A stretch of 5,348 bases of DNA from Gammaproteobacteria bacterium (GTDB lineage Bacteria > Pseudomonadota > Gammaproteobacteria > Steroidobacterales > Steroidobacteraceae): the NCBI GenBank assembly GCA_003156695.1, contig PMHN01000099.1, positions 14,872 through 20,219 on the forward strand. Reading direction: 5' to 3'. A program made the position numbers and the translations under genes. This document shows, piece after piece, positions 1 to 5,348 of this stretch (within the stretch, counting starts at the first letter, position 1; each line of letters starts with the position of its first letter). Under the pieces are notes generated by a model that did not search any database, was not told where the DNA came from, and saw nothing but the letters and a program-made list of their open reading frames with translations.

Positions 1-989
1 GGCAGCTCGATAAAGTATCGGGACGCAGTCGCGAGCGCGAGCGCGCCAAGTACTGTGACGATCACAGGCAGGTGTCGCGTGGTGGTGGCCAGAGGCTCCT
101 GCCAGAGGTAGAGGGAGTAGCTGATAGTGCCTATCCAGACGACAGGCGCCCAGTTGAGCCAGCGTCCGGTCCGCGTGCTGTCGGGGAATCGCATGTAACG
201 ATCCAACATCAGGACGAGCCCGAAGTTCAACATCGCAATCCCGATCGTGTCGTACAGGATACGGGCACGCAACGCGACCAAAGCCATGAATAGTAGTGTC
301 GCAAGTGGGATGAGGCCCACGTAGGGGGAGCTCACCAGGCGCTGGTAGAATCGATTGTTCCATAGCTTTTCGCGTACACAAGCCAGGATGCATCCGCAGG
401 CCAGCGCATCAGCTACGCATTCAAAACCTCGCATGGGCTTTTCGGGCCACAGCGACAGATCGACGAGCATTCGAAAAGTCGGCGCGATCACCAGCAGCGC
501 GACGCAGACATAGAAGGCGCGTCGCAGGCCCAGTAAAACGATGACACCCGGCCACAGTAAATAGAATTGTTCCTCGACCGCAAGCGACCAGGTATGGCCC
601 AGCGCGTCATGCGGGGTCTCGTAGTCCGAGAAAAATGCCGCGGACGGCAAAAAATCGACTTTGTGCAGCACCAGCCGGCCGGTAGGCAGCAGCACGGCCA
701 TGACGAGCAGGAATACGTAGTATGCGGGGAATATCCGAAAGACTCGCCGCACATAAAAATTGGAAATGCTGATCTTGCCGGTCCGCTCGCGCTCGGCCAG
801 CAGGAGCGAGGTGATCAGGAATCCGGAGATGATGAAAAAGACGCGAACACCCAGGTTGCCGTAGTCGACTCGCCAGATGAGAGGGAGGTCGGCATGCGCG
901 AGCAGGTGCCAGGTAAAAACGAGCGTCACAGCAATCGCTCTGACGCCGTCCAGCGACGGTATTCGTCGTTCCATAGCCCTATTGATCAT
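1..989 (-). CDS. Acyltransferase family 3 (OafA/YrhL-like) membrane protein, partial at its C-terminus
   Basis: The reverse strand is open from the ATG at 989 to the left edge, giving 329 codons and no stop, so the C-terminus is missing. Family members are integral inner-membrane enzymes that move acyl groups (often acetyl) onto sugars of O-antigen, exopolysaccharide, peptidoglycan or other acceptors. Visible family marks are the N-terminal SLDGVRAIA block with Arg17 and His28 in the R-X10-H arrangement of the active site, FFIISGFLIT (about 51-60), FYVRRVFRIFPAYY (about 78-91) and HTWSLAVEEQFYLLWP (about 132-147). Several hydrophobic helices follow. The start at 989 shares ATGA with the uup stop. 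A second in-frame ATG at 974 also fits the family N-terminus, and neither start has a well-placed Shine-Dalgarno. Single-domain members run to roughly 350-400 residues, so a few dozen residues are probably missing. The acceptor cannot be told from sequence. CGA is used at least 11 times, unlike ppk2. The family call is firm, the substrate unknown. Confidence 0.9.
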   Translation of the reverse strand, partial: MINRAMERRIPSLDGVRAIAVTLVFTWHLLAHADLPLIWRVDYGNLGVRVFFIISGFLITSLLLAERERTGKISISNFYVRRVFRIFPAYYVFLLVMAVLLPTGRLVLHKVDFLPSAAFFSDYETPHDALGHTWSLAVEEQFYLLWPGVIVLLGLRRAFYVCVALLVIAPTFRMLVDLSLWPEKPMRGFECVADALACGCILACVREKLWNNRFYQRLVSSPYVGLIPLATLLFMALVALRARILYDTIGIAMLNFGLVLMLDRYMRFPDSTRTGRWLNWAPVVWIGTISYSLYLWQEPLATTTRHLPVIVTVLGALALATASRYFIEL

Positions 990-2833
990 GCTGGCCGTGC
1001 GCGCTGTTCCTCAAGCAATTCCCAGCGCGCGAATTTCTCCAGCAGCAGCTCTTCGAGCTCCGCGAGCCGTTTGCGGTCGCCGCGCAGCTGCTCGCCTCCC
1101 AGCCGGTGATAATCCGGTGCGCTCATGCGCGCGGTGACCTCGGTTTGCTCGCGCTCCAGCGATTCGATCTCCCCGGGCAGCGCCGCCAGCGCGCGTTCCT
1201 CCTTGTAGCTCAGGCGAGTGCGGGTCTTGACCGGAGGTTCACCCGCAGAGCGGCCGCGCGCGGCCCGTCGCGCAGGCGTCTGGCCGGCCTCAGTTGCGCG
1301 CCCGACCGGCATCGGCGGCCGCTGTTGCAGGTAGTCGCTGTAACCGCCGGCGTACTCGCGCCATACCCCATTGCCCTCGGCGGCCAGCGTTTGGGTGACG
1401 ACATTGTCGAGAAAGCGCCGGTCGTGGCTCACCAGCAGCAGCGTCCCCTTGTAGTCCTGTAACCGCGCCTCGAGCAGCTCCAGGGATTCGATGTCGAGAT
1501 CGTTGGTCGGCTCATCCAATATGACAAGGTTTGCGGGCTGCGCGAACAGGCGCGCGAGCAGCAGACGGTTTCGCTCGCCGCCGGAGAGCATGCTGATCGG
1601 TGACTTGGCGCGTTGCGCGGGAAACAGGAACTCCCCCAGATAACTCACGATGTGCCTGCGCTCGCTGCCGAGCTGCACCCAGTCCGAGCCGGGACTGATG
1701 GCCTCGGCGAGGGTCGCGTCTGGATCGAGTTGGGCTCGCAGCTGATCGAAGTAGGCGATGCTCAGGCGGGTTCCGAGGCGCACCGTGCCAGCGTCCGGTG
1801 CGAGTTCGCCGAGAATCAGACGAATGAGCGTGGACTTTCCCGCGCCGTTCGGGCCGATGAGGCCGATGCGATCGCCACGCATGACCCGCATCGAGAGATC
1901 TTCGATAATGGGTCGGGCTGCGAAGCGCTTGCTCACCCTATCGAACTCGGCCACCAGATCGCCGGAGCGCTCGCCGGCATTGAGCGTCAGGCGAATGTTT
2001 CCGAGCCGGTCGCGGCGCGTGGCGCGCTCGATACGCAGTTGCTCGAGGCGGCGCACGCGTCCCTCGTTACGCGTTCGGCGGGCCTCGACGCCTTTGCGGA
2101 TCCAGACCTCCTCCTGCTGCCAGAATTTCTCGAAATGGCGCCGCGCAGTGTCCTCTGCCGCGAGCTCCTCGTCCTTACGCTGCTCGTAGGCCGCGAAGCT
2201 ACCGGGGTAGGAGCGCAGCACGCCGCGGTCCAGCTCGATGATGCGGGTGGTGACCCGATCGAGGAAGGCGCGATCGTGGGTGATGACCATGGCAGCCGGC
2301 ACCTTGAGCAGCAGCTCCTCCAGTCTTTCGATGGCTTCGATATCGAGATGATTGGTGGGCTCATCGAGCAGCAGCAGATCAGGCTGTAGCGCGAGCGCCA
2401 GGGCAAGCGCCGCACGCTTGCGCTCGCCCCCCGAACAACTCGCCGGTGAAGTGCCGCCGGTAAGACCGAAGCGGTGCAGGAATTCCTCGAGGCGCGACTC
2501 CAGGCGCCAGTGCTCGCGCTCATCGGCTGGCGCCCCGGCGCTCCAGGCCGCGCACGCCCTGGCTCGCAGCAGCAGACTGTCTTGCAGAGTTTGTGCCGGC
2601 GGGAGCTGCGGTTCCTGTTCGACGAGCCCAAGGCGCAAGCCCTCGCGTCGCTGCAGCTCGCCTTCATCGAGCGGGGTTTTACCTGCGAGCACGCCAAACA
2701 GTGTCGACTTGCCGGTGCCGTTGCGGCCGATCAGCCCGAGCCGCTCGCCAGCCTGTACGGTGAGCTGCGCGTCATCCAGGAGCGGCCGCTCGCCGAAGGC
2801 GATATGCGCATTGAGAAGTGTGATCAGGGACAT
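986..2833 (-). CDS. uup: ABC-F family ATPase, Uup type
   Basis: This is a 615-residue cytosolic protein with two ABC ATPase domains and no membrane segments, as expected for ABC-F translation/ribosome factors. NBD1 has Walker A GRNGTGKS (36-43), a Q-loop Gln73, SGGE (134-137), Walker B ending LLLLDEPTNHLD (153-164) and switch His186. The interdomain linker (about 217-275), with its WIRKGVEARRTRNEGR stretch, matches Uup. NBD2 has GPNGAGKS (327-334), Gln364, LSGGERNR (416-423), ILDEPTNDLD (438-447) and His470. An Arg-rich spacer (about 505-540) leads to a C-terminal coiled coil (about 541-610); in E. coli Uup this part binds DNA. Uup affects precise transposon excision and ribosome function. 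The length is close to E. coli Uup (635). The start at 2833 gives MSLITLLNAH, matching the family N-terminus. A further upstream ATG at 2932 adds 33 residues without family character and covers the divergent promoter region. The NBD1 signature has Cys133 where Leu is usual. The stop overlaps the acyltransferase start. Confidence 0.95.
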   Translation of the reverse strand: MSLITLLNAHIAFGERPLLDDAQLTVQAGERLGLIGRNGTGKSTLFGVLAGKTPLDEGELQRREGLRLGLVEQEPQLPPAQTLQDSLLLRARACAAWSAGAPADEREHWRLESRLEEFLHRFGLTGGTSPASCSGGERKRAALALALALQPDLLLLDEPTNHLDIEAIERLEELLLKVPAAMVITHDRAFLDRVTTRIIELDRGVLRSYPGSFAAYEQRKDEELAAEDTARRHFEKFWQQEEVWIRKGVEARRTRNEGRVRRLEQLRIERATRRDRLGNIRLTLNAGERSGDLVAEFDRVSKRFAARPIIEDLSMRVMRGDRIGLIGPNGAGKSTLIRLILGELAPDAGTVRLGTRLSIAYFDQLRAQLDPDATLAEAISPGSDWVQLGSERRHIVSYLGEFLFPAQRAKSPISMLSGGERNRLLLARLFAQPANLVILDEPTNDLDIESLELLEARLQDYKGTLLLVSHDRRFLDNVVTQTLAAEGNGVWREYAGGYSDYLQQRPPMPVGRATEAGQTPARRAARGRSAGEPPVKTRTRLSYKEERALAALPGEIESLEREQTEVTARMSAPDYHRLGGEQLRGDRKRLAELEELLLEKFARWELLEEQRARPA

Positions 2834-2885
2834 AGGCGCATTGTCCGGATTGAGCGTCGGCCGCGCCACGCAGGAACGATCGCCT

Positions 2886-2895
2886 CTTCGCGAAG
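2886..2895. promoter_or_regulatory. Palindrome CTTCGCGAAG, possible operator
   Basis: This is a perfect 10-base inverted repeat in the middle of the divergent intergenic region. It would sit over or next to the -35 position of the possible promoter with TACTAT at 2908-2913. Its position suits a dimeric regulator acting on both directions, but short GC-rich palindromes arise by chance in such DNA and no known operator is recognised. Confidence 0.25.
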
Positions 2896-2941
2896 GCCGG
2901 GCGGCGGTACTATGGCGGCCTCGCGAACCCACACCATTGCC

Positions 2942-2946
2942 GGAGA
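2942..2946 (+). promoter_or_regulatory. Shine-Dalgarno GGAGA that supports a GTG start
   Basis: GGAG ends eight bases before the GTG at 2954. This spacing is good and decides the start of the exported methyltransferase-like protein in favour of GTG 2954 over the ATG at 2912, which has only a GGCGG-like sequence before it. Confidence 0.6.
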
Positions 2947-2953
2947 TAGCACC

Positions 2954-3784
2954 GTGGCTTCCACACTATCAGTTCGTGCCGCATGGCTGCTGACGCTGGC
3001 CGCCGTTGCCGTCAGCGCGGTGGCGGCTGAGCCCCAGGATCCGCTCGCCGCGGCGATTGCCAATCCCTCGCGCACCCAGAAATTCACGCTGCGCGACCAG
3101 TATCGCCATCCGCTCGAGACGCTGCGATTCTTTGGATTGCGGCCGAACCAGACCGTGGTCGAGATCTGGCCCGGCCGCGGCTGGTACATGGAAATCCTGG
3201 CGCCGTACCTGCGCGAGCGGGGCAAGTACTACGCCGCCATCGAGGCTGCCGATGTACCGGGCGCAGGGCAGGAGGCTAAGGACAATGCGGCCGCGCTGCG
3301 CAAGCGGATCGCGGACGATCCGGCTCACCTTGGCAAGGTGCTCATCACGGAATTGCATCCGCCGCAGCTTACCGAGATCTGCCCGCCCGGGACCGCCGAT
3401 GTGGTGCTGACGTTCCGTAATGTGCATAACTGGTTGGAAACGGGTGATCAGCAGGCGCAGTTCAACGCCTTCTTCAAGGCTCTGAAGCCGGGTGGCGTGC
3501 TCGGTGTGGTCGAGCACCGCGCCAGGCCGGGCACCAGCCTCGATGAGATGCGTAAGTCCGGCTACATGGACGAGGACTACATCAAGAACCTGGCGGCGAT
3601 TGCGGGCTTCCGCTTCGATGCGGAATCGCCGGTCAACAACAACCCGAAGGACACCAGGGACTACAGCCAAGGCGTGTGGACGCTGCCGCCGACGCTCGCG
3701 CTCGGTGACAAAGATCGCGACAAGTATCTGGCGATCGGCGAATCGGATCGGATGGCCCTGAGATTCGTGAAGCCCGGCAGGTAA
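2954..3784 (+). CDS. Exported protein with class I SAM-methyltransferase fold (COG4798-like)
   Basis: From the GTG start this is 276 residues. Residues 1-25 form a Sec signal peptide: Arg8, a hydrophobic core AAWLLTLAAVAVSA, and small residues for cleavage near Ala24-Ala25 before EPQDP. No lipobox Cys is present, so a soluble periplasmic protein is predicted. The mature part carries methyltransferase-like blocks: VVEIWPGRGWY (68-78) in the position of SAM motif I, an acidic strand end at AAIE (94-97), ADVVLTFRNVHNWL (148-161) and LKPGGVLGVVEHRA (177-190). These match the group often annotated as predicted methyltransferase, COG4798, in proteobacteria. The substrate is unknown, and it is not clear how SAM would reach an exported enzyme, so the protein could bind something else. 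The start was chosen for the GGAG at 2942-2945; ATG 2912 would add 14 residues before the signal peptide. It runs in the same direction as ppk2, 88 bases upstream. The fold call is firm; catalysis is not shown. Confidence 0.85.
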   Translation: MASTLSVRAAWLLTLAAVAVSAVAAEPQDPLAAAIANPSRTQKFTLRDQYRHPLETLRFFGLRPNQTVVEIWPGRGWYMEILAPYLRERGKYYAAIEAADVPGAGQEAKDNAAALRKRIADDPAHLGKVLITELHPPQLTEICPPGTADVVLTFRNVHNWLETGDQQAQFNAFFKALKPGGVLGVVEHRARPGTSLDEMRKSGYMDEDYIKNLAAIAGFRFDAESPVNNNPKDTRDYSQGVWTLPPTLALGDKDRDKYLAIGESDRMALRFVKPGR

Positions 3785-3861
3785 GCCGACCGCGGGACGG
3801 ACCGGCGGCGTAGCGAAACAAATCTGACACAGTTGCGGAGCACGATTTGCGCTTTTGGCGC

Positions 3862-3865
3862 GGAG
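3862..3865 (+). promoter_or_regulatory. Shine-Dalgarno GGAG for ppk2
   Basis: GGAG lies seven bases before the ATG at 3873. It selects this start over the in-frame TTG at 3855, which would place the ribosome-binding sequence inside the coding region. Confidence 0.6.
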
Positions 3866-3872
3866 CCTGCGC

Positions 3873-4793
3873 ATGACTGAGTTGCCGTCTGTGGATCACG
3901 AAGAAATCATTCGCCGCATCAGCCGTGATCTGGCTGATAGCTACGACGAAGAGCTGGAAATGGAGATCGAGGACCGCCATCCGCTCGCGGCTGGCGAGCG
4001 GGCGCCCGCCACCGAGAGTGCGGACGAGCGGCGCCGCTACTTCTCGCAGTTGTTCCGGCTGCAGGCCGAGCTGGTGAAGCTGCAGGACTGGGTGGTGGCG
4101 ACCCGCCAACGGGTCGTCATCCTCTTCGAAGGGCGTGACGCGGCCGGTAAGGGCGGCGTCATCAAGCGCATCTCGCAAAGGCTGAACCCGCGTGTCTGCC
4201 GTGTCGTCGCGCTGCCCGCGCCCAACGACCGCGAATGCACCCAATGGTACTTCCAGCGTTACGTGCCGCACCTGCCCGCGGCCGGGGAAATCGTGCTGTT
4301 CGACCGTAGCTGGTACAACCGCGCGGGCGTGGAGCACGTGATGGGCTTCTGCACTGCGGCTGAGTACGAGGAATTCTTCCGCTCGGTACCGGAGTTCGAG
4401 CGCATGCTGGTGCGCTCCGACATCCGTCTGCTCAAGTACTGGTTCTCAATTACGGACGAGGAGCAGCACCTGAGGTTCCTGGGTCGCATCCATGATCCGC
4501 TCAAGCAATGGAAGTTGAGTCCGATGGATCTCGAGTCGCGCCGCCGCTGGGAGGAGTACACCAAGGCGAAAGAGGTCATGCTGCAGCGCTCTCACATTGC
4601 CGAGGCGCGCTGGTGGGTGGTACAGGCGGTTGACAAGAAGCGTGCGCGGCTCAACTGCATCGATCACCTGCTGAAGCAATTTCCGTACGCTGAAGTGTGC
4701 AAGGAGCCGATCGTGCTGCCCGAGCGCGAGCACCATGAGCACTATTCGCGCCAGGCGGTAGCCGCCGAGATGCTCGTGCCGGAGGTCTACTGA
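3873..4793 (+). CDS. ppk2: Polyphosphate kinase 2, class I-like
   Basis: This 306-residue cytosolic protein has the size of one-domain PPK2 enzymes, which move the terminal phosphate between inorganic polyphosphate and nucleoside diphosphates, normally making ATP or GTP from polyphosphate. The P-loop is EGRDAAGKGG (86-95), with Lys93 expected to hold phosphate. The lid/second motif is NDRECTQWYFQRYV (118-131), and Walker B is FDRSWYNRAGVE (143-154). A WKLSPMD block follows further on. The DRE-TQWYFQRY form resembles class I (nucleoside diphosphate) enzymes rather than AMP-using classes, but class assignment by eye is less sure than the family. An acidic, charged N-terminal tail (about 1-50) precedes the kinase core. 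No classical PPK1 is in the window. The gene is 88 bases after the methyltransferase-like gene, a gap with no clear terminator or promoter, and 19 bases before the DUF202 gene, which suggests co-transcription with the latter. No CGA codon was seen. Confidence 0.95.
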   Translation: MTELPSVDHEEIIRRISRDLADSYDEELEMEIEDRHPLAAGERAPATESADERRRYFSQLFRLQAELVKLQDWVVATRQRVVILFEGRDAAGKGGVIKRISQRLNPRVCRVVALPAPNDRECTQWYFQRYVPHLPAAGEIVLFDRSWYNRAGVEHVMGFCTAAEYEEFFRSVPEFERMLVRSDIRLLKYWFSITDEEQHLRFLGRIHDPLKQWKLSPMDLESRRRWEEYTKAKEVMLQRSHIAEARWWVVQAVDKKRARLNCIDHLLKQFPYAEVCKEPIVLPEREHHEHYSRQAVAAEMLVPEVY

Positions 4794-4812
4794 GTCGGTT
4801 AGACTCAACTGC

Positions 4813-5193
4813 ATGTCGAGTCCGCCTGACCCACGGGTGTTGTTTGCCGCCGAGCGCACGCTGCTGGCCTGGCAACGCAGCAGCCTGGCGTTGATGGGCT
4901 TTGGTTTCGTAATCGAGCGTTTCAGTCTTTTCCTTGCGGCATTACGCGGCCAGGCCACGACGCCGAAACCCCACCTCTTCTCGTTATTGGTCGGTGTTGT
5001 GCTCATCCTGCTGGGTGCAGGCATCGCGCTGACCTCCAGCATGGGCTATCGCCGGTTCGTAAAGACGCTGCCGGCTCAGGACGTCTCGTCCGGCTACCTG
5101 ATTGGGCTTGGCGCCGCCATGAATCTTCTGATCGCGGCGGTCGGGATCATCCTCGCGGGCTATCTCGTGGTGAGTGGTTTCCAGCCCGATTGA
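4813..5193 (+). CDS. DUF202 (YidH/VTC1-like) small membrane protein
   Basis: This is a 126-residue inner-membrane protein. The N-terminus carries the family mark FAAERTLLAWQRSSL (11-25). Three hydrophobic helices follow: about 24-44, 55-74 and 95-120. The loop between helices 2 and 3 is basic (YRRFVK, 79-84), which would put it on the cytosolic side under the positive-inside rule. Bacterial DUF202 proteins have no settled function. The same Pfam domain forms the membrane part of the yeast VTC polyphosphate polymerase subunits; as I recall Vtc1, it has a comparable ERTFLSW segment. The gene starts 19 bases after the ppk2 stop in the same direction, with no terminator between. No good Shine-Dalgarno precedes the ATG, so coupling to ppk2 translation is possible. 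A role in holding, sensing or moving polyphosphate at the membrane is inference from domain sharing and gene position. Confidence 0.88.
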   Translation: MSSPPDPRVLFAAERTLLAWQRSSLALMGFGFVIERFSLFLAALRGQATTPKPHLFSLLVGVVLILLGAGIALTSSMGYRRFVKTLPAQDVSSGYLIGLGAAMNLLIAAVGIILAGYLVVSGFQPD

Positions 5194-5196
5194 GGC

Positions 5197-5211
5197 GCCG
5201 CGGGCCGCGGC
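5197..5211. terminator. GC-rich hairpin between convergent genes, possible terminator
   Basis: GCCGCGGGCCGCGGC is symmetric about 5204 and can form a six-pair, all-GC stem with a three-base loop. It fills almost the whole 17-base gap between the stops of the convergent DUF202 and GH94-like genes. Neither side has a T-run, so it is not a standard intrinsic terminator. It may still slow polymerase in both directions. Confidence 0.35.
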
Positions 5212-5348
5212 TATGTTCCCAACACCAGCCGCACGCTGTGGGTGTTGCCGTCATCCACGAGCGGCAGGCGCACGTCGGAACCCGACGGCAGCGTCTGGCC
5301 ATCCAGCTCAGCGTGCGCAATGCCGCGGCTGACGTTCCGGGGGTTCTC
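5211..5348 (-). CDS. C-terminal end of a GH94-like / cyclic beta-1,2-glucan synthase-type protein, partial
   Basis: Reading the reverse strand from the right edge gives 45 residues followed by TAG at 5213-5211; the rest of the gene is outside the window. The fragment has an NPRNVSRGIAHAELDG block, then a short loop and a VRLPLVDDGNTHSVRLVLG end. An N-P start, a G-(V/I) strand, a 'DG' turn, an 'IPLVDDG-TH-V-V-LG' strand and an end just after the final LG are typical of the C-terminal beta domain of glycoside hydrolase family 94 proteins. This is especially true of the cyclic beta-1,2-glucan synthases, which are about 2,800 residues long and sit in the inner membrane. Other GH94 phosphorylases share this tail, so the full product could be smaller. 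The call rests on pattern recall from a short piece. The gene converges on the DUF202 gene with only 17 bases between stops. Confidence 0.6.
   Translation of the reverse strand, partial: ENPRNVSRGIAHAELDGQTLPSGSDVRLPLVDDGNTHSVRLVLGT

Larger units (their letters stand above)
2834..2953. promoter_or_regulatory. Divergent intergenic control region between uup and the methyltransferase-like gene
   Basis: These 120 bases separate two genes pointing away from each other, so promoters for both should lie here. On the plus strand TACTAT (2908-2913) matches the -10 consensus at four of six positions and would start a leader of about 35 bases before the GTG at 2954. The -35 position (about 2885-2890) is poor. 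No convincing promoter was found for uup. A perfect 10-base palindrome, CTTCGCGAAG, lies at 2886-2895, just upstream of the possible -10. The region's role is inferred from gene orientation; the individual elements are weak. Confidence 0.45.

Noticed and set aside
31..48. Short GCGAGC-like tandem repeat
   Set aside because: It encodes an Ala-Leu membrane stretch of the acyltransferase; this is codon repetition within a hydrophobic helix.
567..1109. Forward open frame of 180 codons ending in a Ser-rich run
   Set aside because: It crosses the acyltransferase and uup genes on the opposite strand; the Ser run is the mirror of Leu/Glu-rich uup codons.
1613..2389. Forward open frame of 258 codons
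   Set aside because: It is antisense to the well-supported uup gene and its translation shows no domain or membrane pattern.
2474..2953. Upstream extension of the methyltransferase-like frame
   Set aside because: The frame stays open by chance across the 5' part of uup on the other strand. Using it would bury the signal peptide about 160 residues inside the protein.
3855..3872. TTG start adding six residues to PPK2
   Set aside because: GGAG at 3862-3865 is correctly spaced for the ATG at 3873 and would be inside the coding region if TTG were used.
3785..3872. Possible terminator or promoter in the gap before ppk2
   Set aside because: Only short, imperfect GC pairings and no T-run or convincing -35/-10 pair were seen, so the gap is left without a called site apart from the ribosome site.
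2969..3874. Long reverse-strand open frame of about 300 codons
   Set aside because: It lies wholly opposite the methyltransferase-like gene, has no recognisable family motif, and long antisense frames are expected in GC-rich coding DNA.
3633..4337. Reverse open frame of 234 codons
   Set aside because: It is a shadow of ppk2 and the methyltransferase-like gene, with no family features.
4446..5042. Reverse open frame of 198 codons
   Set aside because: It lies opposite the 3' part of ppk2 and the DUF202 gene, both strongly supported by conserved motifs.

Overview
The window looks like ordinary chromosomal DNA from a high-GC proteobacterium. Arg, Ala and Leu codons are strongly GC-ending, genes are tightly packed with short gaps, and the Uup-type ABC-F protein closely resembles gammaproteobacterial Uup. 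A member of the Xanthomonadales/Steroidobacterales/Nevskiales part of Gammaproteobacteria would fit, but this is inference from protein style and no marker gene is present. No RNA gene, insertion sequence, CRISPR array or phage gene was seen.

Layout, left to right. (1) 1-989, minus strand: a membrane acyltransferase of the OafA/YrhL (acyltransferase family 3) type, cut by the left edge. (2) 986-2833, minus strand: uup, a complete ABC-F ATPase whose TGA stop overlaps the acyltransferase ATG by four bases, so the two form an apparent operon read leftwards. (3) 2834-2953: a 120-base divergent intergenic region holding the control signals for both directions. (4) 2954-3784, plus strand: an exported protein with a SAM-methyltransferase fold. 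(5) 3873-4793, plus strand: a polyphosphate kinase 2 (PPK2). (6) 4813-5193, plus strand: a small three-helix DUF202 membrane protein 19 bases behind ppk2. (7) 5211-5348, minus strand: the C-terminal end of a large protein resembling the GH94 end of cyclic beta-1,2-glucan synthases, cut by the right edge and convergent with the DUF202 gene. There is no gene-free stretch over 300 bases.

How the genes may work together. The clearest functional pairing is ppk2 with the DUF202 gene. PPK2 moves phosphate between polyphosphate and nucleotides. DUF202 is the same membrane domain found in the yeast VTC polyphosphate polymerase complex, so a membrane-linked polyphosphate role is a testable guess. The exported methyltransferase-like protein is of interest because its fold normally uses cytosolic S-adenosylmethionine. 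The acyltransferase behind uup uses many rare CGA codons, unlike ppk2, and may be a later addition to that operon. Nothing here proves a new system. The ppk2-DUF202 pair and the exported methyltransferase-like protein are the two places most worth a second look.
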